64,000 nt of DNA from Agreia sp. PsM10 (GTDB taxonomy: Bacteria; Actinomycetota; Actinomycetes; Actinomycetales; Microbacteriaceae), in contig NZ_JARUXC010000002.1 in assembly GCF_030433855.1 (NCBI RefSeq), forward strand, positions 186,001 through 250,000, given 5' to 3'. How positions within the stretch are numbered: position 1 is the first letter of the stretch; the number at the start of each line of letters is the position of its first letter. The position numbers and the translations under genes were made by a program. The notes under the pieces are model-generated. The model was not told the origin of the DNA. It searched no databases and saw only the letters and a list, made by a program, of their open reading frames with translations. Positions 17,505 to 26,249 of the stretch are shown in pieces.

Positions 17505-18905
17505 TCAGGAGACGTTCGACTCGTAGTCCACGTCTTTGGTCTCCTTGCTCAGGATGAGGGCGACCAGAGTGATCACGGCCGCGGCACTCAGGTACAGGCC
17601 GACCAGCCACGTGCTGCCGTCGGCGAGGGTCCACAGGTAGACGGCGATGAACGGGGCGACAGCGGCACCGAGGATGCTGGCGACGTTGTAGCTGATCGCC
17701 GAGCCGGTGTAGCGCACGTTGGTCGGGAACAGCTCCGGCAGGATCGATCCCATGGGGCCGAAGGTGAGCCCCATGAGCGTGAAGCCGATGATGAGCAGTG
17801 CCATGACGCCCACGAAGCCGCCGCCGAAGAGCGGAACGAAGAGCAGGCCGAATACGATGATGCCGATCGTGACCCAGATGAGCGTCTTGCGGCGACCGAA
17901 CTTCTCGGCGAGGGGGCCGGCGACCAGCGTGAAGATGCCGAAGAACACGACACCGATGATCAGCATCACCAGGAAGTCGTTGCGGGGGTAGCCGAGGCCC
18001 GCGACGAACGCGTCGGCCGAGAACGGCTTGCCCGCCTTCTCCGCGGCGGCCTGCCCGGCCTCGACGGTTGCCGGGGTCGTTCCGAAGGTCAGGGTGAAGG
18101 TGGTCATCAGGTAGAACAGCACGTAGGTGGCCAGCATGATGAACGTGCCGAGGATGAGCGGGCGCCAGCTCGTCTTGAAGACGCGCGCGAGGGGGAGCTT
18201 CGCGACCTCGCCCTTCTCGACGACCTTCTGGAACGCGGGCGTCTCGATGAGCTTGAAGCGCACGTACAGGCCCACTGCGACCAGCACCGCGCTGCCGAGG
18301 AACGGGATGCGCCAGCCCCAGGCCGCGAAGTCCTCGGCGCTGAGTCCGAGGGAGAGCCAGAGGAACACGCCGTTGGCGACGATGAACCCGATGGGCGCAC
18401 CCAGCTGCGGGAACGTGCCGTAGATGGCGCGCTTGCCCTTCGGGGCGTTCTCGGTCGCGAGCAGCGCTGCACCGCTCCACTCGCCGCCGAGGCCGAGGCC
18501 CTGGCAGAAGCGGAGGATGACGAGGAACGTCGGGGCGAGCACGATCCATCCGTCCGCGCTCGCGGTGGGCAGGCATCCGATCAGCACCGTCGCGATACCC
18601 ATCGTGAGCAGCGAGGCCACGAGCGTTCCCTTGCGACCGATCCTGTCGCCGAAGTGGCCGAAGATGATCGAGCCGATGGGTCGCGCCACGAACGCGGCGC
18701 CGAAGGCGGCGAACGAGCTCAGCAGTGCGGTGGTGTCGTCGGCGTTCGGAAAGAAGAGCTTCGGGAAGACGAGCACCGCTGCTGTGGCGTAGACGTAGAA
18801 GTCGTAGAACTCGATCGACGTGCCGATGAGGCTGGCGAGGATGACGCGCGAGCGGGGATTGGTCTTGGGCGCGGGCGCTGTTGCGGCCGGGGCTGCGGAT
18901 GACAT
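17505..18905 (-). CDS. MFS transporter of the metabolite:H+ symporter (MHS) type
   Basis: A 466-residue, 12-helix permease. The N-terminus shows the MHS hallmark IGTSIEFYDFYVYATAAVLVFPKLFFP, then GRKGTLVASLLTMGIATVLIG (the loop 2-3 motif) and RFCQGLGLGGEWSGAALLATENAP in helix 4-5. A large loop around residues 295-320 is charged. Family members take up organic acids, betaine, shikimate or alpha-ketoglutarate with protons. The start MSSAAPAATA is at 18905. It is divergent from the ribokinase gene across 261 bp, in which no operator is evident. Confidence 0.9.
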   Translation of the reverse strand: MSSAAPAATAPAPKTNPRSRVILASLIGTSIEFYDFYVYATAAVLVFPKLFFPNADDTTALLSSFAAFGAAFVARPIGSIIFGHFGDRIGRKGTLVASLLTMGIATVLIGCLPTASADGWIVLAPTFLVILRFCQGLGLGGEWSGAALLATENAPKGKRAIYGTFPQLGAPIGFIVANGVFLWLSLGLSAEDFAAWGWRIPFLGSAVLVAVGLYVRFKLIETPAFQKVVEKGEVAKLPLARVFKTSWRPLILGTFIMLATYVLFYLMTTFTLTFGTTPATVEAGQAAAEKAGKPFSADAFVAGLGYPRNDFLVMLIIGVVFFGIFTLVAGPLAEKFGRRKTLIWVTIGIIVFGLLFVPLFGGGFVGVMALLIIGFTLMGLTFGPMGSILPELFPTNVRYTGSAISYNVASILGAAVAPFIAVYLWTLADGSTWLVGLYLSAAAVITLVALILSKETKDVDYESNVS

Positions 18906-19166
18906 GAGCGGGCTTTCGGTGAGTGCGTCGAGACGCGATGACGAGAGCGCACCGGGCTGGCGCCGGGAGCAGCGACGTTGTTCGTCGGCCCCACGAGCGT
19001 CATCGATGCGAAAAGTGTCGGCGCCGGTTCTGCGCCCCGACAACCTTACGCGCGAATCGGGCGCGGCATGCCCCCGCAGAGGGTCATTCCCGCCGCGGCA
19101 TACGAGTACGGCTCCCTTACAATTGTGCCGAACGCGTCCGACGGTGGCCGTTCAGGATGGACAGTC

Positions 19167-19982
19167 ATGCCCCGCGTCTTCGTCGTCGGTTCCCTCAATA
19201 TCGACTCGGTCGTCGAGGTCGAGAGGCACCCACGACCGGGCGAGACACTGATGGGCGGCGACGTGGCCACCTTCTTCGGGGGAAAGGGTGCGAATCAGGC
19301 CGTCGCTGCCGCGGCGGCGGGCGCACAGGTGCTGTTCATCGGTCGTGTCGGCGACGACGCGGGCGGGCACGACTACATCGCACGGCTCAACGCCCGCGGA
19401 ATCGACGCGAGCGGGGTCACGGTGACACAGGGCTCGACCACGGGGCACGCGATGATCGCGCTGGATGCGCAGGCTGAGAACACCATCATCGTGTCGCCGG
19501 GCGCCAACGCCCGTCTCACCACGGCCGACCTGGGTCCGCTCGAATCCGTCGAACCGGGCGACGTGCTTCTCGCGCCCCTGGAGTCCGACCTCGAGGTGAT
19601 CGCCGAGGCGGCGCGCATGGCGCACTCGCGTGGCGCCAGGGTGGTGCTCAATCTCGCTCCGTTCGCGGAGATCCCCGCCGAGGTCCTCGCGCTCGCCGAC
19701 CCGGTGGTCGTCAACGAGCACGAGGCGCAGCAGCTCGAGCGCTCCGGGGTGTCGCCCGAGTCGCTGCTGGTCACGCTCGGCTCGGCGGGGTCGCGCTGGG
19801 GCTCCATCGAGGTCGCCGCCGCCCGGGTCGATCACGTGGTCGACACCACGGGCGCGGGCGACAGCTACTGCGGAACGCTCGCCGCGGGCCTCGCGGCCGG
19901 CCTGGATGCGCGCGCCGCCATGCAGGCCGCGAGCGACGCGGCGGGTCGCGCCGTCGAGTGGGTCGGCGCGCAGCCCGACTGA
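19167..19982 (+). CDS. rbsK: Ribokinase (PfkB family)
   Basis: Phosphorylates ribose to ribose 5-phosphate. The 271-residue protein has the N-terminal GSLNIDSV strand, the sugar-binding GGKGANQAVAAA (about 34-45), and the C-terminal DTTGAGDSYCGTLAAGL with the catalytic Asp and anion hole. It is about 30 residues shorter than typical ribokinases. The start at 19167 is chosen for AGGATGGA upstream and because homology begins there. No ribose ABC transporter is adjacent, but ribose from the nucleoside hydrolases further along the window would need such a kinase. Confidence 0.85.
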   Translation: MPRVFVVGSLNIDSVVEVERHPRPGETLMGGDVATFFGGKGANQAVAAAAAGAQVLFIGRVGDDAGGHDYIARLNARGIDASGVTVTQGSTTGHAMIALDAQAENTIIVSPGANARLTTADLGPLESVEPGDVLLAPLESDLEVIAEAARMAHSRGARVVLNLAPFAEIPAEVLALADPVVVNEHEAQQLERSGVSPESLLVTLGSAGSRWGSIEVAAARVDHVVDTTGAGDSYCGTLAAGLAAGLDARAAMQAASDAAGRAVEWVGAQPD

Positions 19983-19986
19983 CAGC

Positions 19987-20466
19987 TCAGCGGCGCTCCA
20001 GCATGATCTTGCGGATCGCCTGGGCGGTCGCGAGGGCGGCCTCGGCAGCCTCGGCCCCCTTGTCTTCGGTCGAGTCGGGCAGCCCTGCGCGGTCGAGTCC
20101 CTGCTTCTCGTCGTCGAGCGTGAGAACGCCGAATCCGATCGGCTTGCCCGTCTGGATGCTCACGTGCGTGAGGCCGGAGGTCGCGGCATCCGACACGTAC
20201 TCGAAGTGCGGCGTGCCGCCGCGGATGATCACGCCGAGCGCCACGACGGCGTCGGCTCCCGCCTCGAGGGCGGCTTTCGCGACCACGGGCAGTTCGAAGC
20301 TGCCGGGCACCCGCACCTCGCTGACCTCGGCGCCCGACGCGTCGAGCACCCGGTGCGCGCCGGCGAGGAGGCCGTTCGTGATGGTCTCGTGCCAGAGGCC
20401 GGCGACGATCGTGATCTTCAGGCCGGTGCCGTCGGTGTTCAGAGTGGGGGATCCTGCACCGCTCAT
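19987..20466 (-). CDS. ribH: 6,7-dimethyl-8-ribityllumazine synthase
   Basis: Condenses the pyrimidine amine with dihydroxybutanone phosphate in riboflavin synthesis. The 159-residue protein shows VPGSFELPVVAKAAL and ALGVIIRGGTPHFEYVSD, the latter with the catalytic His of lumazine synthases, and PIGFGVLTLDDEKQGLDR. Its ATG overlaps the ribBA stop as ATGA, so it is the last gene of the ribD-ribE-ribBA-ribH operon. Its 3' end is 4 bp from the ribokinase stop, convergent. Confidence 0.96.
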   Translation of the reverse strand: MSGAGSPTLNTDGTGLKITIVAGLWHETITNGLLAGAHRVLDASGAEVSEVRVPGSFELPVVAKAALEAGADAVVALGVIIRGGTPHFEYVSDAATSGLTHVSIQTGKPIGFGVLTLDDEKQGLDRAGLPDSTEDKGAEAAEAALATAQAIRKIMLERR

Positions 20467-21806
20467 GATGAGGGCCTTTCGTCGGTGGATGTGGGAGAGA
20501 GCTGGTCGCGAGTGACCCACTCGGGAATGACATGGCCCATCCGCGACGCCTTCGCGGTGAGGTACCCGGCGTTCGCGGCGTCGACGCCGACGATCAGGGG
20601 CACCCGTTCGGCGACGGTCACGCCGTGCTGTTCGAGCTGGCTCACCTTATCGGGGTTGTTCGTGAGCAGCCGAACCGATCGGATGCCGAGATCGGCCAGG
20701 ATCGCGACGGCGGCCCCGTAGTCGCGGGCGTCGGCGGGAAGCCCGAGAGCGAGGTTGGCGTCGAGGGTGTCGAGGCCGTCCTCCTGCAGCCGATAGGCCC
20801 GGAGCTTGTTCAGCAGACCGATGCCCCGCCCCTCGTGGCCGCGGAGGTAGATGACCACGCCGCCCGTGGCGTGAACCTGGTCGAGGGCCTCCTGCAACTG
20901 GGGGCCGCATTCGCACTTGAGCGAACCGAACGCCTCGCCGGTGAGGCACTCCGAGTGCACGCGCACCACGGCCGAGGCCGATGCGGGGTCGCCCGAGACG
21001 AGGGCCAGATGCTCGTAGCCGGTCACGGTGTCGTGGTACGCCCTGATCCTGAAGTCGCCGTGCACGGTGGGAACCGTGGTCTCGACCTCGAAGGTCACGC
21101 GAAGGGGCTCGCTTGCGACCTCGGGAGCCGTGACGATGGCCTCGGGCGGCGTTCCGGCGAGCCGTGCCGCGGCATCCACACCGTCGAGGTAGTCGATGAG
21201 GGCCGCGATCGTGGTGACGGGCAGCCCGGACTCCGCACCGAGCTCGAGCAGGCCGGGCAGGCGCATCATCTCGCCGTCGTCGGCGACGATCTCGCCGATC
21301 ACGCCCACCGGGGTGAGGCCGGCCAGGGTCAGCAGGTCGACCGTCGCCTCGGTGTGGCCCGGGCGCACGCGCACCCCGCCGGAGACGGCGCGCACCGGCA
21401 GTACGTGACCGGGCCGGATGAAGCTCTGCGGAGTCGATGCGGGATCGGCGAGGCGACGGAACGTCTCCGCCCTGTCGGTTGCGCTTATTCCCGTCGTGAT
21501 GCCCGACGACGCGTCGACCGTGACCGTGTAGTCGGTGCGCAGCGAGTCCTCGTTGCGTTCGACCATGCGGGGGAGGCCGAGCCTGTCGCTCGTCTCGGCC
21601 GTCATCGGCGCGCACAGGAACCCGGAGGTGTGCCGCACCATCCAGGCGATCCACTCGGGAGACGCGTGCTCTGCCGCCAGGATCGCGTCGCCCTCGTTCT
21701 CCCTGTTCTCAGCGTCGGCCACGATGACGGGTCGACCCTGGCGGAGGGCGTCGAGGACCTCGGTCATCGGAGAGAGAGAAGTCGGAGACGAGGACGTGGC
21801 GGTCAT
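20463..21806 (-). CDS. ribBA: Bifunctional DHBP synthase / GTP cyclohydrolase II
   Basis: A 447-residue fusion catalysing two entry steps of riboflavin synthesis. The N-terminal DHBP synthase domain (about 1-215) has DAENRENEGDAILAAEHA, the acidic metal site, and GHTEATVDL. The C-terminal GTP cyclohydrolase II domain (about 225-440) has HSECLTGEAFGSLKCECGPQL with the three zinc cysteines, and YLRGHEGRGIGL. The start at 21806 overlaps the ribE stop (ATGA). The motifs of both domains look intact. Confidence 0.96.
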   Translation of the reverse strand: MTATSSSPTSLSPMTEVLDALRQGRPVIVADAENRENEGDAILAAEHASPEWIAWMVRHTSGFLCAPMTAETSDRLGLPRMVERNEDSLRTDYTVTVDASSGITTGISATDRAETFRRLADPASTPQSFIRPGHVLPVRAVSGGVRVRPGHTEATVDLLTLAGLTPVGVIGEIVADDGEMMRLPGLLELGAESGLPVTTIAALIDYLDGVDAAARLAGTPPEAIVTAPEVASEPLRVTFEVETTVPTVHGDFRIRAYHDTVTGYEHLALVSGDPASASAVVRVHSECLTGEAFGSLKCECGPQLQEALDQVHATGGVVIYLRGHEGRGIGLLNKLRAYRLQEDGLDTLDANLALGLPADARDYGAAVAILADLGIRSVRLLTNNPDKVSQLEQHGVTVAERVPLIVGVDAANAGYLTAKASRMGHVIPEWVTRDQLSPTSTDERPSS

Positions 21807-22414
21807 GAGCGGGCTCCGAACGACAGGAGGCGTTCCACGTGGCGGGCGAGGATGTCGGTCTCGATGTTGACGAGGTCGCCCGGCGAGAGAGTTCCCAGGG
21901 TCGTGGCCGACAGGGTCTCGGGAATGAGGGACACCTCGAACCAGTCGCCCTCGTCGTCGCGCCCGATGGCCGAGACGGTCAGCGAGACGCCCGAGACCGC
22001 GATCGATCCCTTGTCGACGACGAGTCGGGCGTTCTCGCCTGAAAGGCGGAACCGGAGCACGCTCCATGCCTCGCCGGGGGAGACCGACAGAACGGTCGCC
22101 GTGCCGTCGATGTGCCCCTGCACGATGTGGCCGCCGAGCCTGTCGCCCACCAGGGCCGCGCGTTCGAGGTTCACCTCGGAGCCCTCCACGAGCGAGCCGA
22201 TGGTCGACATGGCCAGCGTCTGCGCCATCACGTCGGCGGTGAAGGTGTCCTCCACGCGATCGACGACCGTCAGGCAGACGCCGCTCACCGAGATGGAGTC
22301 CCCGTGGCGGGCGTCGGAGACGGACAGGGGGCCGCGAACGGTCAGGCGCAGCGCGTCGCTCGATCGGGCGATCGCCGTGACCGTTCCGCGTTCTTCGATG
22401 ATTCCGGTGAACAT
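21803..22414 (-). CDS. ribE: Riboflavin synthase alpha chain
   Basis: Dismutates two lumazine molecules to riboflavin. The 203 residues form two similar barrels: the first begins MFTGIIEERGTV and has SVSGVCLTV; the second begins near 98 (GHIVQGHIDGTATV) and has AVSGVSLTV. Both carry the usual lumazine-binding signatures. It starts one base after the ribD stop and overlaps ribBA, so the four genes are tightly coupled. Confidence 0.96.
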   Translation of the reverse strand: MFTGIIEERGTVTAIARSSDALRLTVRGPLSVSDARHGDSISVSGVCLTVVDRVEDTFTADVMAQTLAMSTIGSLVEGSEVNLERAALVGDRLGGHIVQGHIDGTATVLSVSPGEAWSVLRFRLSGENARLVVDKGSIAVSGVSLTVSAIGRDDEGDWFEVSLIPETLSATTLGTLSPGDLVNIETDILARHVERLLSFGARS

Positions 22415-22415
22415 G

Positions 22416-23492
22416 TCAGTCGTCTTCTTTCGGTGGGGCGGAGTCTGTGTCGGCCGAGTCGGTGTCGGGAGAGACCGCGGGGCGGGCGACGAGCAGCAGA
22501 TCGTCGCCGAGTCGCTCGACGTGGGTGAATCTCATGCGGTGCTGCTCGGAGATGGTGCGCACCCCGATGTCGGTCACGGCGGTCGCGGGCCCGCCCAGCA
22601 GCGCGGGTGCGAGGTAGACGAGCACCTCGTCGGCAAGACCTGCGGCGAGAAAGGCGCTCGCAAGGGTCGGGCCGCCCTCGACGAACACGTGGCGCACGTC
22701 GCGCTCCGCGAGCGAGGCGAGCAGGCCCGGCAGGTCTCGATGCGGGTACTCGATGACACCGGCCGGATGCGCGAGGACGCGCGAGTGGCGGGGCACCGAG
22801 CGGCGTCCGACGATCACGGGAATCGGCTGCTCGGGCAGCTCCAGGCCTTCGGCGTCGCGCGCCGTCAGGCCGGGATCGTCGGCCAGCACGGTGCCGGTGC
22901 CGACCGCGATGGCGCCCGCCTCGGCGCGCCGCCGATGCACATCTGCTCGGGCGGCGGGTCCCGTGATCCACTGGCTGGTGCCGTCGGCAGCGGCCGCGCG
23001 ACCGTCGAGACTGGATGCCCATTTGACGGTCACGAACGGGGTGCCGCGTTGCATCGCGGTGAGCCAGGGCAGGATGTTCTCGGTGGCCTCGGCGCGGAGA
23101 AGGCCCTCCTCGACGTCGATGCCGGCGCCGCGGAGGCGCTGGCCGCCCCCGGCCGATGAGACGCCCGGATCGTCGACGGCGTAGACGACCCGGCCGACGC
23201 CGGCCGCGATGAGCGCCTCGCTGCACGGGCCCGTGGTGCCCGTGTGGTTGCACGGCTCGAGTGTCACCACCGCGGTCGCGCCCCGAGCGAGCGAGCGGTC
23301 GGAGAGTGTGTCGAGCGCGGCGACCTCGGCGTGCGCGGTGCCCTGCCCGCGATGCCAGCCTTCGGCGATCACGCGACCCGAGGCATCCAGAATGACGCAG
23401 CCGACTCGGGGATTCGCCCCGTTGGCAGGGCCGCGCCTCGACAGCTCGATGGCACGACGCATCGCGTCGGCTTCGTGTCGCTGCCTGGTCAT
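22416..23492 (-). CDS. ribD: Bifunctional pyrimidine deaminase / reductase
   Basis: Performs the deamination and reduction steps after GTP cyclohydrolase II. The N-terminal deaminase domain (358-residue protein) has HAEVAAL and, as the zinc ligands, EPCNHTGTTGPCSEAL. The C-terminal reductase has VTVKWASSLDGRAAA and FVEGGPTLASAFL. The start at 23492 is chosen for a GGAG 6-7 nt upstream. It is the first gene after the FMN riboswitch, about 100 nt downstream of the aptamer. Confidence 0.95.
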   Translation of the reverse strand: MTRQRHEADAMRRAIELSRRGPANGANPRVGCVILDASGRVIAEGWHRGQGTAHAEVAALDTLSDRSLARGATAVVTLEPCNHTGTTGPCSEALIAAGVGRVVYAVDDPGVSSAGGGQRLRGAGIDVEEGLLRAEATENILPWLTAMQRGTPFVTVKWASSLDGRAAAADGTSQWITGPAARADVHRRRAEAGAIAVGTGTVLADDPGLTARDAEGLELPEQPIPVIVGRRSVPRHSRVLAHPAGVIEYPHRDLPGLLASLAERDVRHVFVEGGPTLASAFLAAGLADEVLVYLAPALLGGPATAVTDIGVRTISEQHRMRFTHVERLGDDLLLVARPAVSPDTDSADTDSAPPKEDD

Positions 23493-23592
23493 CCGGTCTC
23501 CGTCTGGTCGACGCATTCCGGGGCCCCGTCGTGTATCGACGAGTTCGCCGCCCGATCCACACGCGCGCATGCGCGGTCGTTCGGGTGACGCG

Positions 23593-23760
23593 TGCATCCT
23601 CTCATCCGGACTTTGGAGGCCACCAGCTCGCCTCGTTACCGTCGGTCCTGGAGTTCCACCAGGTCAACCGCAGAGTATTCGCTCTCTTCGCAGAGAGCGC
23701 GTCGACCGCGGCTCGCAGACTGTCACCGCCGGTTCGGAATTCCACCGACCCCGGAGCACG
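23593..23760 (-). promoter_or_regulatory. FMN riboswitch (RFN element) for the rib operon
   Basis: Read on the minus strand, the region has the conserved RFN blocks in order: CTCCGGGGTCGGTGGAATTC, CCGGCGGTGA, a variable hairpin (GCTCTCTGCGAAGAGAGC), the TGGTGGAACTCCAGGACCGAC segment in pieces, and the closing AAAGTCCGGATGAGAGGATG. It lies directly upstream of ribD and should switch off the rib genes when FMN is abundant. Only about 35 bp separate it from the upstream gene's stop, so its promoter probably lies within that gap or the end of that gene. Confidence 0.95.
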
Positions 23761-23795
23761 TAGTGCTTGTTATGCGACCCGCCTATGCAGGAAGG

Positions 23796-24569
23796 TCACT
23801 TACTACTTATACCCCCAACGCCGGGGCGCCGCGAATATTCCATGTCGCCGCGTGACGAGCCGAAGCGATCGGCGAGTCCCCACGAGGTGACCTTGAGCAG
23901 TGCCTCGACCACGATCGCCGAGCTCATCTTCGAGCTGCCCTCGACCCGCTCGACGAAGGTGATGGGGAACTCGCGCACGTCGCCGCCGGTCTTCTCGATG
24001 AGCCAGGCCATCTCGATCTGGAAGCAGTAGCCCTGGCTGGCGACGCTTCCGAGGTCGATCTGCCGGAGGGTGTCGACGCGGAAACCACGGAATCCCGAGG
24101 TGATGTCGTGCAGTTTCGATCGCAGCAGGATGCGCGCGTAGGCCGTTCCTCCGCGGGAGATGAGGCGGCGGTACAGAGGCCAGTTCCGGGTCTTGCCGCC
24201 GGCGATCCACCGGGCGCCGATCGAGAGGTCGGCCCCGTCCTCGAGCTGCGCGATCATGAGCGGCAGCTCCTCGGGCTGGTGCGAGCCGTCGGCATCCATC
24301 TCGATGATGAAATCGACGTCGTGGTCCTCCGCCCACCGGAACCCGGCGATGTACGCGGCACCCAGCCCGTTCTTCTCCGTGCGGTGCATCACGCTCACCC
24401 GGTCGTCGCGGGCGGCGATCTCGTCGGCGAGACGGCCGGTGCCGTCGGGGCTGTTGTCGTCGACGACGAGGATGCGCGTGGTCGGCACGGCGCGCAGGGT
24501 GCGCTCGACCGCGTCGGACAGGGCGTGCAATTCGTTGTACGTCGGAATGACGACGAGGGTGGATGACAT
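23796..24569 (-). CDS. Polyprenol monophosphomannose synthase (GT2)
   Basis: A 257-residue family 2 glycosyltransferase of the dolichol-phosphate mannosyltransferase type. It shows VVIPTYNE at the start, ILVVDDNSPDGTG, the DxD metal motif in EMDADGSHQPEEL, and ITSGFRGFRVDTL. It should load mannose from GDP-mannose onto polyprenol phosphate at the inner membrane face. It is the single-domain form, without the fused acyltransferase of some mycobacterial Ppm1 proteins. GAGAGG lies 7 nt before the ATG. It is divergent from the GtrA-like gene, a possible partner flippase. Confidence 0.9.
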   Translation of the reverse strand: MSSTLVVIPTYNELHALSDAVERTLRAVPTTRILVVDDNSPDGTGRLADEIAARDDRVSVMHRTEKNGLGAAYIAGFRWAEDHDVDFIIEMDADGSHQPEELPLMIAQLEDGADLSIGARWIAGGKTRNWPLYRRLISRGGTAYARILLRSKLHDITSGFRGFRVDTLRQIDLGSVASQGYCFQIEMAWLIEKTGGDVREFPITFVERVEGSSKMSSAIVVEALLKVTSWGLADRFGSSRGDMEYSRRPGVGGISSK

Positions 24570-24846
24570 GGGGTGCCTCTCTCACGAGAACGATACGGCA
24601 GCCGGTCTCGACTGGAGCAGTCGTCACTCTAGAGGGCGCCACCGCCCGGATCGCTGGGTGTTCGCTGGTGGTCTGTCGAGTGTTCTCCAGCGGCGGGGAG
24701 AAAAGATGGCTCGGAGGTTGATTCTGTGTGAACGTCAAGTCAAGCCTTAGCTCGCTCCCAGTATCCGCGACGGAGCGATTGCTAGCCTCGAAGAGTTCGA
24801 CAGCGCCGTTGATCCGCCCCACCTTCACTTCGCGTTTGGAACATCC

Positions 24847-25377
24847 ATGGCATCGATCGACCCGCTCGGCCTCGTGCCATCCCGCTACCGTCGCATCGTG
24901 CGCGAGCTCGTGCAGTTCGGCATGGTCGGCGGCGTCGGCTTCGTCGTGCAGGTCTCGGTGTTCAACGTCCTCCGCGCCACCGTCTTCTCGCCCACAGAGG
25001 TGCACAACGGTCCGATCTTCGCCATGCTCGTCTCGACGCTGCTCGCGATCGTCGTGAACTGGCTCGGCAATCGCTACTGGACCTTCCGGTCGAAGCGGCA
25101 GGCACGCATCCTGCGCGAGAGCGTCGAGTTCTTCGCGGTCAGCGTCGTGGGAATGATGATCGGCCTCGGGTGCCTCTGGTTCTCGCACTACGTGCTCGGC
25201 TTCCGCAGCGTGTTCGCCGACAACCTGTCGGGCAACGTGATCGGCCTCGTGCTCGGCGCCGCCTTCCGGTTCGTGCTCTATCGCTTCTGGGTGTTCAACG
25301 CCAACCGCTCGCTCGACACGGTCACGGTCACGGCCCCCGTGACGGTCGCGGCCGACAGGGCCACGCCGACCTCCTGA
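24847..25377 (+). CDS. GtrA-family membrane protein
   Basis: A 176-residue protein with four membrane helices and the GtrA-family pattern: VQFGMVGGVGFVVQVSVFNVL, then NWLGNRYWTFRS after helix 2, and FRFVLYRFWVFN at the end of helix 4. The repeated NRYWTF/YRFWVF signatures are typical. GtrA-type proteins are thought to move or handle polyprenol-linked sugars. It starts 277 bp from, and divergent to, the polyprenol-phosphate mannose synthase, which supports a joint role in cell-envelope mannosylation (inference). Confidence 0.87.
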   Translation: MASIDPLGLVPSRYRRIVRELVQFGMVGGVGFVVQVSVFNVLRATVFSPTEVHNGPIFAMLVSTLLAIVVNWLGNRYWTFRSKRQARILRESVEFFAVSVVGMMIGLGCLWFSHYVLGFRSVFADNLSGNVIGLVLGAAFRFVLYRFWVFNANRSLDTVTVTAPVTVAADRATPTS

Positions 25378-25472
25378 CCGCGACCCGCGTTCGCAGTGCG
25401 GCACACCGGTTGACCAATTCCGTGTAGGGTGGGGCCGTTCGACCGCACATGCTTTCACAGGAGATGGCAATC

Positions 25473-26225
25473 ATGACCGCACGGCTTGAGGGAAAGACCG
25501 CACTCGTCACGGGGGCCGGATCGGGGATCGGCCGGAGTGTGGCCGAGAGTTTCGCGCGTGAAGGCGCCCGGGTCGTGTTCTCAGATCGTGACCTCGCCGC
25601 GGCCCAGTCGGCCGCGTCGGCCTGGCCCACGGCCATCGCCGTCGAGCTCGACATCTCAGACGAGGCAAGCGTCGCCGCCGCGTTCGCCGATCTGGATGCA
25701 TCGGGTTCGGCACCCGACGTCGTCGTCGCGAACGCCGGCGTCCAGCTCTTCGGTCACGACGCGAAGGTCGCCGACCTCGACCTCGACGTGTGGAAGCGCA
25801 CGATCGACATCAACCTCACGGGCACCTTCCTCACCGTCAAGCACGCAGTGCGCTCGATGCTCGGCCGCGGGGGATCGATCATCCTCACCGGCAGCCCGAC
25901 CGGGCTCAACGGCGAGGGCCAGGACTTCACCGCCTACAGCTCGTCGAAGGCGGGCATCCACGGCCTCGGCCGCACCGTCGCGGCGGCCTACGCGGCCGAC
26001 GGCATCCGGGTCAACACGGTCGTGCCGGGATATACGGAGACGCCGCTGGTCACCGCCATCTCGGGCGATGAGGAGGCCAGGGCCGCGATCGTGTCCCGTA
26101 TTCCGATCGGTCGCGCAGGCAAGGCGTCCGACGTCGAGGGCATCATGATCTACCTGGCCAGCGACGAGTCCAGCTTTGCCACGGGCGCGCTCTTCCGCGT
26201 CGACGGCGGAATGACGACGCTCTGA
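25473..26225 (+). CDS. SDR-family oxidoreductase
   Basis: A classical short-chain dehydrogenase of 250 residues: cofactor loop TGAGSGIG, NAG in VANAGVQLF, catalytic Ser in LTGSPTGLNG (Pro in the usual flank), and YSSSKAG with the active Tyr/Lys. The start at 25473 is chosen over an in-frame ATG at 25464 because AGGAG is correctly spaced for it. It lies 24 bp before a D-apionate-lactonase-like gene on the same strand, so it may produce the lactone used by that enzyme (inference). Confidence 0.88.
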   Translation: MTARLEGKTALVTGAGSGIGRSVAESFAREGARVVFSDRDLAAAQSAASAWPTAIAVELDISDEASVAAAFADLDASGSAPDVVVANAGVQLFGHDAKVADLDLDVWKRTIDINLTGTFLTVKHAVRSMLGRGGSIILTGSPTGLNGEGQDFTAYSSSKAGIHGLGRTVAAAYAADGIRVNTVVPGYTETPLVTAISGDEEARAAIVSRIPIGRAGKASDVEGIMIYLASDESSFATGALFRVDGGMTTL

Positions 26226-26249
26226 GCCGCTGAAGATCCGCAGCCGACG

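Noticed and set aside
25464-25472. ATG at 25464 as the SDR start
   Set aside because: It directly abuts the AGGAG site; the ATG at 25473 has proper spacing.
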